Assembly (NCBI RefSeq): GCF_014280965.1
Contig: NZ_JACODZ010000007.1
Coordinates: 62,001-126,000 of the forward strand
Length of the DNA stretch: 64,000 nucleotides
Direction: 5' to 3'
From: Echinicola salinicaeni
GTDB lineage: Bacteria; Bacteroidota; Bacteroidia; Cytophagales; Cyclobacteriaceae
Part shown: one piece after another, positions 26,772 to 36,015 of the stretch
How the letters are laid out: each line of letters begins with the position of its first letter
How positions within the stretch are numbered: position 1 is the stretch's first letter
Made by a program: the position numbers and the translations under genes
The notes under the pieces: model-generated
What the model saw: only the letters and a program-made list of their open reading frames with translations
Databases searched by the model: none
What the model was told of the DNA's origin: nothing

Positions 26772-29700
26772 TTAAAACAAGGCAGAAATCTGCATCCTGC
26801 CTGTATGCACCAACCTGTTTAAACCTTCAGAATCCCTTCCTTCATAACTCATGTTTAGCTGAAGACCTTCTCCAATCTTTTGGATCCAATTAATACTCCA
26901 GCTGACATTGCTGCCCACTGTCAATGCCTCCAACATTTCATAACCTACTGGTGAGTTGGCAACACCATTATAGTCAATTTGGGTATATTTCACCAACGCA
27001 TTCACTGTAGTCTTGATGGCCTTTGCATACCTGACTTTAGCAGCCAATTCATGTAAAGCTGCCCTTTCATCAAATTCATCATTCTGCTCATTACGTTTGT
27101 CCGTATAGCGATAATTCAGAGAGGTCCGGAATATGGTGGAAGGCTGCCAAGTCAGCTCAGGGCCAAAGGCGAATTGGTCAACCTGGTAATTTCTATTCTC
27201 AAGGTAATCAGATGCCGCATTTCTTTGTCCTTCATTAAAAACCAATCTTAGGTTTAAATCCTTCTTGAAATTTACTCTTGTATTCATCCTCCAATCCAAC
27301 TGCTCAGTTCCCTCAAAACCACCTGTCAGCAATTGCTTATGCTGGCTCTTTATGGTACCAAGATCAAAACCAAAAACAGATGAACTACGATTAAAAAACA
27401 AGGTCGACCTAAAAACCTGTCTCAAGGACACCAAATCCTCATCGGGAATCCCTGCAATAAAAGGACTTACCCTTTTCCAAAATTCCCCAGCGTTAATCTT
27501 CTTTTCCACATTCCAGCTAGTGGTATTGGAGAATTTAAACAATACCTGCTTTAAGCCTTTCTCTTTCCTCCACTGATCAGGGAAACGGGCATTAAGTCTA
27601 TAATTAAACAAGGTGGTGTAGGCTTGAATATACTCATCCGTCGGAGTAAAAACCTTGATATAGTTCTTTTCTTCAGGATTGATCGCCAAATAAAACTCGT
27701 TTAGCTGTTGAATTCCATCCTCATTATCATCACGCCAGGTATGGGTTCCCTCCCCAGTGGGAACAGGCAAATACACAAACTCCCGCTTTAGCTCCCTTCC
27801 ATTTCCAATGGCATAGCTCAATTCATTTCTAAGGTTATTATCAAATAATGCACTATAATAATCCAACCTCCCCATCACGGTACTTTCTTCAAGCATTTGT
27901 TCTCTCAAGTGCCTCAATTTTCTATAAGTAAAAGTACCTTTTATGTCATGTTGGCCAAAGGCTTTTTTGAGCCCATAGTTGGTAGTAAAGGCTTTAGTAT
28001 CCGGTAATATCCGGCCATTAACAGGCAACCTATCCTCTCGCCAAGTTAAATCCGCAAAAAAACTATAATTCAAGGTATCATTTGACTTCACATAAAAATG
28101 GTGAGAAAGGAAATTCATTGCTGTACTGATGACTGAATCCTTTTCTGTATCCAACACCTTATTCCTGTCGACTTTGAACTGATATCCCGGCACCAATACC
28201 TTGGAACGGTAAAACAGTTCGGCATCATACCTGTGCCAAGTAGATTGTCTGCTCGGCATTTTACTGTTCAAGAGGAATAGGTTTTGTGCTGTAAAAAACC
28301 GTTCTCCTAACTGCTGATAATATTTTGCCCTTTGCTGAGTTCCTTCCAGCTGAGCACCTCGCTTTCTGTAATTAACTTGATAGGTCAATTCATTCGCGGC
28401 ATCTTTCACCACTCCTACTGTCGCCATAAGTAATTTTTCACTGTCAGGTTTTTCTGATTCCTGATTGACCAGTCCCCAATCTCGGTCAAACTCTATATAC
28501 CTCAATCGGTCTATAAAATCAAAATCTATAGAATTATACTCCAGCTCTGTGGCAGCCTTAAACTGATAACCTTCCAGCCAGCCAATTTTCCTTCCGGCTG
28601 ATACCAAGCCTGATTTCATGGCATAACCATTATTATCCTCCTTATCCAATTCAGAAAACAAGTTTTGGTCCTGATTGGATAATGCTACTTCCCCATATAC
28701 CTTCTCATACTCCCCAAGCTTCACATCTCCACCTGCCGTTATCATTTGCTTTTTGTTCGGCGCAGGAAGTTGCGAATACAAGGAATAATTACCCTGCTTT
28801 ATACCATCTATAGGAGCTATATATTCATATACAAATCCATTGGCCAATTGTTCCCTTCGGCGGTAGTTTCCATTCCCCTCTCCTACCTCAGTAAATGTAA
28901 CACTATAGTGGGCTTCCTCCTTATTATTGGAGTATTCATAATAGATAATCAAGCTACCTTGGAGATCAGAACTGCTTACCCTACGATATAATATCCTATT
29001 TGAATCAAATGCCACACTGTCCACCCTTGGCACTATTGCCTCCTCAATTTCATCACCAACATCCGCCAATAATCGCTTATCGACATCACTCAGTTCATTA
29101 AACAAAGGACGGCTTCTATTATCCTGTTCTTTATAATAGTTGACATAAAAGCTGGCCTTATCGCTCTTCTGTATATGGTTCGCAGTAAGTATTGACCTGC
29201 TAAAATTTCGCTCAGCATATTCATAATCTATCCTTACCCGAGAATATTGGGTGATCAATACATTCGTGGTAAAAGTGATCTGTCCCTGATTATAATCAAT
29301 AATATAGTCTTGATTGAAGCCCCTTTTCAATTGTTTTCCATCCAGAAAAACCTTTTCTGAATTGGCCATTATTATCACATAACGTTCATTTTCGGGACCA
29401 GGGACCCTATATGGCCCCAAGGTTCCTTCCTGCACCTCAATGATTACCGAGGAAAACTTTCCTTTAGCTATGGATGCACCCAGTTGAGTGGATGCCTTCC
29501 ATTTTTCGTTAACTTCATAGTCGGTGGTGAATTGTAAGCCCTGTACATTTTTATAATACCTCAAAAAGGAGGACTGCCGTTGCTGAAACACTACATCTCC
29601 TGCCCGGAGGCTCATTTTATCATTGTACAGTTCCACCAAGACATTATCAAAATCCTGAATTTGCTGGGTATTTCCTTGTGGTTGGAAAGGGACATTCTGA

Positions 29701-30275
29701 TCAGTAATGCTTGCCCTAATAAATAAATCATCCGTAAGCTGTCCATCCATCTGAAGGTTTAGGGAAGAATTAACAAAGACATTTTGGGCATTCCCAAATG
29801 ATATTCCCCTCGTGAGGTTCCCGGATTTATTTAGCTTACTGGATGAAAAAATCTCTTCCCGAAAATCAAAAGAATCGATAATTTCTTTCTCCTTGGATTT
29901 AAAATAGGCCATGGAATCATAATCCGCTTCCAAGGTCCTATTGGCATATTGTTGATGAAAGCTGACCGGAAAGGTCTGATAACAAAGTTTTAGGGAATCA
30001 GGTAAGCTTCCTCCAGCATTATTAATGAGAATAAAGCCTGAATTAATATCATAAGTAAAAGGATACTTTTCTCCCTTAGCATTGAATACCTCAATGCTAC
30101 TATTAAGCGCAGAAAGGGAGTCCAATTGAAAATAAAGGCTGTCCTGTCCTTGCTCTACTGCTTGCCACCTACATTTTTTTTCTTGTGCAAAAGCAGGCCT
30201 GCTGAGACCAAAAAGTATCATCCACAGGCCGCACAGTTTGCAGACCATGTATATATTTTCCGCACAATATTTCAT
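26772..30275 (-). CDS. Large predicted outer-membrane protein, family not identified
   Basis: The protein has 1167 residues. Near its start is a signal peptide (MVCKLCGLWMILFGLSRPAFA; the ATG at 30248 fits as well as 30275). The N-terminal half contains SKLNKSGNLTRGISFGN, a ring-like DDLFIRASITDQNVPFQPQG and the segment ERYVIIMANSEKVFLDGK followed by RGFNQDYIIDYNQGQITF. That segment is a pattern I associate with large cell-surface or outer-membrane proteins of this phylum. The rest has alternating strands suited to a beta-barrel and ends LNMSYEGRDSEGL...MQISALF, with a terminal Phe. I do not recognise a named family. It starts 21 bp after the sensor kinase gene and is probably co-transcribed with it. 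Confidence 0.75.
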   Translation of the reverse strand: MKYCAENIYMVCKLCGLWMILFGLSRPAFAQEKKCRWQAVEQGQDSLYFQLDSLSALNSSIEVFNAKGEKYPFTYDINSGFILINNAGGSLPDSLKLCYQTFPVSFHQQYANRTLEADYDSMAYFKSKEKEIIDSFDFREEIFSSSKLNKSGNLTRGISFGNAQNVFVNSSLNLQMDGQLTDDLFIRASITDQNVPFQPQGNTQQIQDFDNVLVELYNDKMSLRAGDVVFQQRQSSFLRYYKNVQGLQFTTDYEVNEKWKASTQLGASIAKGKFSSVIIEVQEGTLGPYRVPGPENERYVIIMANSEKVFLDGKQLKRGFNQDYIIDYNQGQITFTTNVLITQYSRVRIDYEYAERNFSRSILTANHIQKSDKASFYVNYYKEQDNRSRPLFNELSDVDKRLLADVGDEIEEAIVPRVDSVAFDSNRILYRRVSSSDLQGSLIIYYEYSNNKEEAHYSVTFTEVGEGNGNYRRREQLANGFVYEYIAPIDGIKQGNYSLYSQLPAPNKKQMITAGGDVKLGEYEKVYGEVALSNQDQNLFSELDKEDNNGYAMKSGLVSAGRKIGWLEGYQFKAATELEYNSIDFDFIDRLRYIEFDRDWGLVNQESEKPDSEKLLMATVGVVKDAANELTYQVNYRKRGAQLEGTQQRAKYYQQLGERFFTAQNLFLLNSKMPSRQSTWHRYDAELFYRSKVLVPGYQFKVDRNKVLDTEKDSVISTAMNFLSHHFYVKSNDTLNYSFFADLTWREDRLPVNGRILPDTKAFTTNYGLKKAFGQHDIKGTFTYRKLRHLREQMLEESTVMGRLDYYSALFDNNLRNELSYAIGNGRELKREFVYLPVPTGEGTHTWRDDNEDGIQQLNEFYLAINPEEKNYIKVFTPTDEYIQAYTTLFNYRLNARFPDQWRKEKGLKQVLFKFSNTTSWNVEKKINAGEFWKRVSPFIAGIPDEDLVSLRQVFRSTLFFNRSSSVFGFDLGTIKSQHKQLLTGGFEGTEQLDWRMNTRVNFKKDLNLRLVFNEGQRNAASDYLENRNYQVDQFAFGPELTWQPSTIFRTSLNYRYTDKRNEQNDEFDERAALHELAAKVRYAKAIKTTVNALVKYTQIDYNGVANSPVGYEMLEALTVGSNVSWSINWIQKIGEGLQLNMSYEGRDSEGLNRLVHTGRMQISALF

Positions 30276-30296
30276 TCCTTAAGTAATCCTGACGCA

Positions 30297-33200
30297 TCAG
30301 TTCTTGGATCCATCCAACAAGGGAAAAGTTAAGTAGAAAGAGGTTCCCTTCCCTAATTCGGATTCAAACCAAATTTTACCTCCGGCTGTTTCTACTCCCC
30401 TTTTGGCTATGGCTAAGCCCAATCCTGATCCTTCGCTTTTCGTACTGAAGTTAGGAATAAATATTTTATCCGTTAAATCTTCTGGAATTCCACGACCATT
30501 ATCTTTTACCTCGAGATTAACCCATCCTTCATTTACAGTCAGTATCACCTCAATAAAAGCCAATTCATTTTCTTCTACTGATTGTATTCCGTTAATGATC
30601 AAATTGGAAATTACCCGCCCAAAAAGTTTATCATCCCCCATAATTGGCAACCTCTTTTTAGCCTTGTTTCTTAGGACCACCTTGGCGCTCTCGTGATTTT
30701 TAAAAAGTTCTACAGCATGGAATACAACTAATTGGAAATCCATTCTTTCATTTTTAGGTAAAGGCATCTTGGCAAAAGTAGAAAAAGAAGAGGCGATATC
30801 ACTCAAAGTATCTACTTGATTGATAAGGTTATTTACAGGCTTGCGAAGCTTTTTAGGATCATCTATCCTTCCCTCTTCCTGTAACCTTAAGAGATGTTGC
30901 AGTGTCAGTTTCATGGGGGTTAAAGGATTCTTGATCTCATGCGCAACCTGTTTGGCCATTTCTCTCCAAGCAGATTCCTTTTCATTGGATGCCAACACCT
31001 TTTTACTTGCCTCCAACTTGAAAAGCATATTATTATATTCATTGACCAAAAGCCCAATTTCATCTTTAATAGGCCAATACATAGGCTCATTATCCTCAAG
31101 ATTGGTTGCTTTCAGCTTTTGGGTAAGCAACTTAAACGGATCAGTCAATTTTTTGGAGGCAAAGAAGGACACCACCAAAAAGATAATAAAGATGACCACA
31201 AAAATATTAATAATAGTACTGAATACATCCACAATCAGCACATTCAAATCATCCTCTGATTCAAAAAATGGTATGGCTATGATTCCCAGAACCTCTTGAC
31301 GTTTAATATCTCTCAATGCCAAATAAACGGTTTTATAGTCTAGCCCTCCAACTTTCTCATCCAAGATCACCCTATTATTCTGAGCTTCTATCACCTCTGC
31401 ATAGGCCATTGGGTTAAGGTATTCTGTAAGCACCTTTTTCTCGAAAATATTCGGTTGACTGGTCACCATTAACTTACCATTTGGCAAGTAAATATTGATA
31501 TCAGAGGCTGTTGTACTGGATAAATTATGTACCTCTGTAAGAAAGTCATCCCTATCCATGGTCCCTTGCACTTCCTGTTCCAAATACTTGGCCAGGTAAT
31601 CTCTGATAATACCAGCCTTATCAAAATATTGCCTGTGAAGATCTTCCATATAGGAATCACTGAGCAAACCAATCGAGACCGCACTTATGATCAGCATAGG
31701 AACAAAAAAAGCAAAGTTCAGGTAAAACTGGATTTTGGTAGCATAGTTAAATTGCATTTTACCCAACCCAGAAAACAACACATATAAAGCAATAAAAAGT
31801 AGCGTGAGACCAATATAGCAGACAAAGAAAAAGGATACGTCTGCCAACACATAATTATAAGGATATATAGGACTTGAAATCAGAATGGTCCTGGATTGTA
31901 TCCTAACAGCATAGTGATGGTACTGATTTTTAAACACACCAGTGGTATATAGGTTTTCATTATCCAATAAATTGGCCACCTCTGGATCCCGAAAATTGAA
32001 AACCCCTACACTGTATTGCAAAATTTCATCGGAGAATACAGCATAATCAAAATTACGATCATAAATATCTTCTGCGTACTTTTTATCCAAAAGCAACTTA
32101 GGAAATACACTGGTAGACTGTACTCTTTCCTGAACCAACTCCATCACTATAGTCCCTAAAAACAAATCTTCCTTGTACATGCCTACAAAGGCGTAGAATC
32201 GATTTCCTTCAATCCCTTCATTTCCCTTCACAAAAAATAATTCCCTCACACTGGTCGCATAATCACTGTTCATAAACTGATAGCGATAATCATCCAATTT
32301 CTTTTCATTACCACGGTTCAGTATATCTTCTCCCTTAGGATTAAAAATCATTACATTGAGATTATACTGATCAAAATAATTAGGCAAATAAATCTTTTCA
32401 ATCTTCTGAATGATGGGAGATTTTGAGCCAAGCGGATCCAACATCCTATTCTTGATAAAAAGGTCTTCTTCCACCCTATCTATCACATCGCTTAGCAGGA
32501 ATTCAGCCATAACATCATTCTTCAACAAAACTTGATTGGCCAATTTAATTTTTGACAAAATCTCCCGTTTTCTAAAGTCCTGATAGGAAGCGGCCCCTGT
32601 AATCACAGCCCCCATCAAACAACCAAAGAAAAAAGTCAAAAAGGTATTCAGCTGAAGCTTGAAAACATTATCATATAATTCAAAAGTAATAATCGCTACC
32701 AAGAGAATCAGGTGAGCGATGTATACCACCAAATAGATAAAATCAAAATATCCTGCTACAATCAGAAACGGAATAGAAAACAATAATAGGATTCTCAGTG
32801 CATACGCCTTTTGCCACCTACTCTTATAAAAGACCAAATGAATGGACATCAAAGTAAACAACAAATAAGCTGCGCCACCAAAAAACAAAATAAGTATGCT
32901 TATTCCCTTCAGATAATCAAGTGTAGGAATATCAAGAATACTCAGTGTCCACTGGGAATTATTTGAAATATTAGTAAAAAGCAGAAAAAACAAAAATAAA
33001 AACACCGTGGAAAGGAAATAGGCCAGCAAATAATAAATCCAAGGAGCCTTCTTTTGTCGGATCTTAGCAAAGCCTAATATAACCTGCCTTCTCCCCAATA
33101 AACTTATCAGCATTCCCAATACTATAATTACAGCGATTACATTTAATAATAAATCTCCCAAACTAGGATTCAATGAGGATGATGCGTAATAATATGGATC

Positions 33201-34016
33201 GAAGAGTGCCAGGTCAAAATAATCCTGGGGAAAATTAAATACTAGCATAATTCCCCTGACGCTCCCTAGAATAGAGATAGTATAAAATAGAGCTACCTTT
33301 TTATTCCCCCTCCTCCAAAGTCTCATCACAAAATCTCCCCCTAGAATAAACACTAATCCAGTTAATGAAAAGAAAAACAGGATCAATGCCGTATTTGACT
33401 TACTGCCTACGGCCTTATACCCACTTCTCAGTGAAATAGAAAAATAAAAAGTACCATCATCTGCTTTAATACTCTCATATCCTGACATCGGATCCGAAGC
33501 CAGAATAAATCGGTCATTCCCGAAGATTTCTTGGTTAAAACCAGAATGCAAATACTCATTGTCTATTTCTACCTTATCATTCAATGAATAGACCTGAGCC
33601 ATCCAATAAACCTTATTGTTCCTGATCACACGCCTGACACGGCTAAAATAGGTCCCCTTTTGATTATCTATCAACTGATAAGGCTTATAGTTAACCCCCG
33701 TCTTAAAAACATCAAATTCAGGAATCATGGTGATATTGGACCAATATAATAGCTTGCCATCCTCACTATACATATAAAAAGGATGTTGGGAAGGGAAGTT
33801 GAGGGTGCTAAAGGAAATCTGCTTTTCAGGTCTATTATTCATCAAAAGCTGAATAAAATCATCATCAAACTCATTGGCTATCGTCTGAATTTTTTCTTCT
33901 ATCTTTTGAATGGCCCTTTTTTCTGGATGTAAAGGACTGGAAAAAAAATTAATGGCCAGCACGATCGCCATTGAGATGATCGCAAAAATTAATATGAGCC
34001 TTCTTTTTTTGAGCAT
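30297..34016 (-). CDS. Large membrane sensor histidine kinase (NtrY-like)
   Basis: The protein has 1239 residues. An N-terminal membrane helix precedes a large outside region, then a block of several helices in about residues 210-460, a second outside region, another group of helices (around 730-800) and a further sensor domain with a last helix. A HAMP-like linker contains DEIGLLVNEYNNML. The dimerisation domain has VAHEIKNPLTPMKLTLQHL with phospho-acceptor His1026. The ATPase domain has NLIINGIQSV (N box), VKDNGRGIPED, IFIPNFSTK and GSGLGLAIAKRG. The HEIKNPLTP form of the H box is that of NtrY-type kinases. No response regulator is nearby, so its partner is encoded elsewhere. Signal unknown. 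Confidence 0.92.
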   Translation of the reverse strand: MLKKRRLILIFAIISMAIVLAINFFSSPLHPEKRAIQKIEEKIQTIANEFDDDFIQLLMNNRPEKQISFSTLNFPSQHPFYMYSEDGKLLYWSNITMIPEFDVFKTGVNYKPYQLIDNQKGTYFSRVRRVIRNNKVYWMAQVYSLNDKVEIDNEYLHSGFNQEIFGNDRFILASDPMSGYESIKADDGTFYFSISLRSGYKAVGSKSNTALILFFFSLTGLVFILGGDFVMRLWRRGNKKVALFYTISILGSVRGIMLVFNFPQDYFDLALFDPYYYASSSLNPSLGDLLLNVIAVIIVLGMLISLLGRRQVILGFAKIRQKKAPWIYYLLAYFLSTVFLFLFFLLFTNISNNSQWTLSILDIPTLDYLKGISILILFFGGAAYLLFTLMSIHLVFYKSRWQKAYALRILLLFSIPFLIVAGYFDFIYLVVYIAHLILLVAIITFELYDNVFKLQLNTFLTFFFGCLMGAVITGAASYQDFRKREILSKIKLANQVLLKNDVMAEFLLSDVIDRVEEDLFIKNRMLDPLGSKSPIIQKIEKIYLPNYFDQYNLNVMIFNPKGEDILNRGNEKKLDDYRYQFMNSDYATSVRELFFVKGNEGIEGNRFYAFVGMYKEDLFLGTIVMELVQERVQSTSVFPKLLLDKKYAEDIYDRNFDYAVFSDEILQYSVGVFNFRDPEVANLLDNENLYTTGVFKNQYHHYAVRIQSRTILISSPIYPYNYVLADVSFFFVCYIGLTLLFIALYVLFSGLGKMQFNYATKIQFYLNFAFFVPMLIISAVSIGLLSDSYMEDLHRQYFDKAGIIRDYLAKYLEQEVQGTMDRDDFLTEVHNLSSTTASDINIYLPNGKLMVTSQPNIFEKKVLTEYLNPMAYAEVIEAQNNRVILDEKVGGLDYKTVYLALRDIKRQEVLGIIAIPFFESEDDLNVLIVDVFSTIINIFVVIFIIFLVVSFFASKKLTDPFKLLTQKLKATNLEDNEPMYWPIKDEIGLLVNEYNNMLFKLEASKKVLASNEKESAWREMAKQVAHEIKNPLTPMKLTLQHLLRLQEEGRIDDPKKLRKPVNNLINQVDTLSDIASSFSTFAKMPLPKNERMDFQLVVFHAVELFKNHESAKVVLRNKAKKRLPIMGDDKLFGRVISNLIINGIQSVEENELAFIEVILTVNEGWVNLEVKDNGRGIPEDLTDKIFIPNFSTKSEGSGLGLAIAKRGVETAGGKIWFESELGKGTSFYLTFPLLDGSKN

Positions 34017-34043
34017 AATTTATTTCACAGTAGGCTAAAAGTA

Positions 34044-34078
34044 AAAAAGCAAAGTTGATTTTCAAACTTTGCTTTTTT
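34044..34078 (-). terminator. Rho-independent terminator at the end of the oxidase assembly genes
   Basis: A stem of about 13 bp, AAAAAGCAAAGTT at 34044-34056 with AACTTTGCTTTTT at 34065-34077, 8-nt loop, is followed by T-rich sequence on the minus strand. It lies 22 bp after the stop of the 85-residue gene and closes the long respiratory gene run before the kinase gene. Confidence 0.85.
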
Positions 34079-34099
34079 ATTTATGTACTTCAAATTTCT

Positions 34100-34357
34100 T
34101 TATATAGCTTGTCTTTTTCTTTTTTTTGAATTCCTGTACCACAGAAAGCCAATAATACCAGCAAGCAAATAAGGGGCCACAAATAGGTAAAGAATCCCCA
34201 TATTCAAACTGGCTCCCACAGTGGTATCGCCATTGGATACATTATTTTCTACTGAGGCACGGCACATGGCACACTGGGCCCAACCATACACTTGAGGTAA
34301 AACTACCAAAAGGAAACTAAAATAAACTTTTTGTAATAAGCGTAACATAATATTCAA
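34100..34357 (-). CDS. Small CxxC membrane protein next to cytochrome oxidase assembly genes
   Basis: The protein has 85 residues. A signal or anchor helix (YFSFLLVVLPQVYGWA) is followed by QCAMCRASVENNVSNGD with a CxxC pair. A second helix (GILYLFVAPYLLAGIIGFLW) and a basic tail NSKKRKRQA complete it. This predicts two helices with the CxxC loop on the periplasmic side. It is the last gene after sco and the DUF420 gene, 22 bp downstream of the latter. I recall similar small proteins beside oxidase genes in related bacteria, without known function. Copper delivery or a redox role in CuA assembly is a guess from the CxxC and the neighbours. Start may be the ATG at 34348. Confidence 0.75.
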   Translation of the reverse strand: MNIMLRLLQKVYFSFLLVVLPQVYGWAQCAMCRASVENNVSNGDTTVGASLNMGILYLFVAPYLLAGIIGFLWYRNSKKRKRQAI

Positions 34358-34379
34358 ACGTCTACAATCCCTTTTTAGT

Positions 34380-34931
34380 TTAATGGTTATAATATGGACT
34401 GATCATCCAATAAACTATGACACCACTAATGGTTACATAAAGCCAAATAGGATACGCATACCTTACTATCTTTTTATGCTTTTCAACCATACCCTTGATT
34501 CCATAATAGTAAGCCAAAAGTATAGGAAATAAAGCCACTGCTGCCAAAATAATATGGCTAATCAGTATTATAAAATATACTGTTCTAATAATGCCTTCAC
34601 CTCCAAAACTGGTGCTTTCTGCGGAAGCATGATAAATCACATAGGATACCAGGAAAATTGCCCCTAAGCCAAATGCTATGGTCATGCTGGCTCGATGATA
34701 GGGAATCATTTTATTTTTAATAAATATCAATCCTGCAATCAAGGCCAAACTGGCTGAGAAATTGATCACCGCATTAAGATGAGGCAGGAAATAAACCCAC
34801 TCACTTGCCAAATCCAACTTTGCTGGCATAAACAATAAAACAGCCACCACTACCGGAATCAAAACCGAAACAATGGTAATCAATCTATACATCCCCTTGT
34901 CAGCAGGATTTCCTAAATTATTGCTTTCCAT
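34380..34931 (-). CDS. DUF420 membrane protein (CtaM/YozB-like oxidase assembly factor)
   Basis: The protein has 183 residues with five predicted membrane helices, starting at about residues 15, 45, 80, 115 and 150. The helix FLPHLNAVINFSASLALIAG with its His, HRASMTIAFGLGAIFLVSYVIYH and ISHIILAAVALFPILLAYY match the DUF420 family. In Bacillus and Staphylococcus this family is linked to maturation of heme A-containing oxidase. The His residues in the helices could bind heme or copper. The start overlaps the end of the sco gene by 14 bp, so the two are translationally coupled. Confidence 0.88.
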   Translation of the reverse strand: MESNNLGNPADKGMYRLITIVSVLIPVVVAVLLFMPAKLDLASEWVYFLPHLNAVINFSASLALIAGLIFIKNKMIPYHRASMTIAFGLGAIFLVSYVIYHASAESTSFGGEGIIRTVYFIILISHIILAAVALFPILLAYYYGIKGMVEKHKKIVRYAYPIWLYVTISGVIVYWMISPYYNH

Positions 34932-35586
34932 GTAACAATATTTTTGTCTCTAAAATCAATAAATCTACTTCTTCTCTGTTGGTTCCGCTATAATAACCTC
35001 GTATCCTTCCTTCTCCATCAATCAGGGCCAACTTGTCACTATGTGTAAAGTTTTCTGGTACGCCTTCTCCATCTATGGTAGGCAAAACAAATCCACACCT
35101 GGCCAAATCATAAACCTCCTCTTTAGGGCCGTTCAAAAAGAACCATTTTCCCTTTGTAGCACCGTGTAATTCACTGTACTCTTTTAAAACTTCTGGAGTA
35201 TCATATTCAGGATCTATACTGATCGAATAAAGCTGTACTTGTTCTTCATTTCTAAAAGCATCCTGAACCCTTTCCATTTCCAATGACATCACAGGGCATA
35301 TACTAGGGCAACTGGTAAAGAAAAAATCAACAATGGTCACTTTACCCTCCATTTCAGATTTACCTATCCTGCTGGAATCTTGGGACACAAATTCAAATTC
35401 AGGAATATAATGTTGGCCAGCAGAATCAAGTTCGCAATCTCCGAACGGATCTTGAATTCCATTTTCATACAATACTGGAATCTCATATTCATTTTCCCCG
35501 AAATTACGGAGAAACAATATAATCAGTACAGGTACCATCAAAATACAGACAAGTACCATTCCTTGTAATAATCTAACAACTTTCAT
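34918..35586 (-). CDS. SCO1/SenC-family copper chaperone for cytochrome oxidase
   Basis: The protein has 222 residues from the ATG at 35586 (MKVVRLLQGMVLVCILMVPV). The frame is open further to 35631, but that start would lie inside the hairpin at 35604-35640, which argues for 35586. One N-terminal membrane anchor is followed by a thioredoxin-like periplasmic domain with the copper-binding SCPSICPVM and the distal His in FTHSDKLALID. SCO proteins load copper into the CuA site of subunit II, encoded upstream in the same gene run. It overlaps the DUF420 gene by 14 bp. Confidence 0.93.
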   Translation of the reverse strand: MKVVRLLQGMVLVCILMVPVLIILFLRNFGENEYEIPVLYENGIQDPFGDCELDSAGQHYIPEFEFVSQDSSRIGKSEMEGKVTIVDFFFTSCPSICPVMSLEMERVQDAFRNEEQVQLYSISIDPEYDTPEVLKEYSELHGATKGKWFFLNGPKEEVYDLARCGFVLPTIDGEGVPENFTHSDKLALIDGEGRIRGYYSGTNREEVDLLILETKILLHGKQ

Positions 35587-35603
35587 ATCTCCACTACAAA
35601 CAA

Positions 35604-35640
35604 AAAAGTAGGTTGGAAGCATTCCCTCCAACCTACTTTT
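35604..35640 (-). terminator. Hairpin terminator between coxIV and sco
   Basis: A perfect 14-bp stem, AAAAGTAGGTTGGA at 35604-35617 with TCCAACCTACTTTT at 35627-35640 and a 9-nt loop, ends on the minus strand in TTTTTTG. It should end most transcripts from the act-cox operon, leaving sco, DUF420 and the CxxC gene to read-through or a separate promoter. Confidence 0.85.
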
Positions 35641-35663
35641 ATTTTCATCAAATTATTTCTGGA

Positions 35664-35993
35664 TTACCATCTCATCAAAAAGATTTCAGCGCCTTCTTTG
35701 GAAAGTGCTATAAGCAACCAAACCAAGAAAATCAAAGGCAGCATGATGGACCAAAACAAAACTTTTGATTCATCCTTTAAGTGCATAAATTCCATCATAA
35801 TATAAGAAGCTTTTACAATGGTTAAGCCTACGAATATTGCAAATAACAACATCCCTCTTTCCATGGTAAAGGCCAAAAGGAATTCAACTGCTGTAATAAT
35901 CAATAAGATCAATGCAGTCTTCCAAATCTTTCTAATCTTTTCCTTATTACGAGGAAGAACCTCTAAGGTAGTTTTATTTTCAAGTGATGACAT
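35664..35993 (-). CDS. Cytochrome c oxidase subunit IV-type small membrane protein
   Basis: The protein has 109 residues and three predicted helices: TALILLIITAVEFLLAFTM, MLLFAIFVGLTIVKASYIMM and VLFWSIMLPLIFLVWLLIAL. MMEFMHLKDES after the second helix is the usual mark of the prokaryotic COX4/CyoD-like family. It is the accessory fourth subunit of the oxidase. It lies 22 bp after coxIII and is the last gene before the hairpin. Confidence 0.9.
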   Translation of the reverse strand: MSSLENKTTLEVLPRNKEKIRKIWKTALILLIITAVEFLLAFTMERGMLLFAIFVGLTIVKASYIMMEFMHLKDESKVLFWSIMLPLIFLVWLLIALSKEGAEIFLMRW

Positions 35994-36015
35994 AGCTAAT
36001 AAATATTTTTAGAGG

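Noticed and set aside
35587-35631. Upstream start of the SCO protein
   Set aside because: The extra codons fall in a perfect 14-bp terminator stem.
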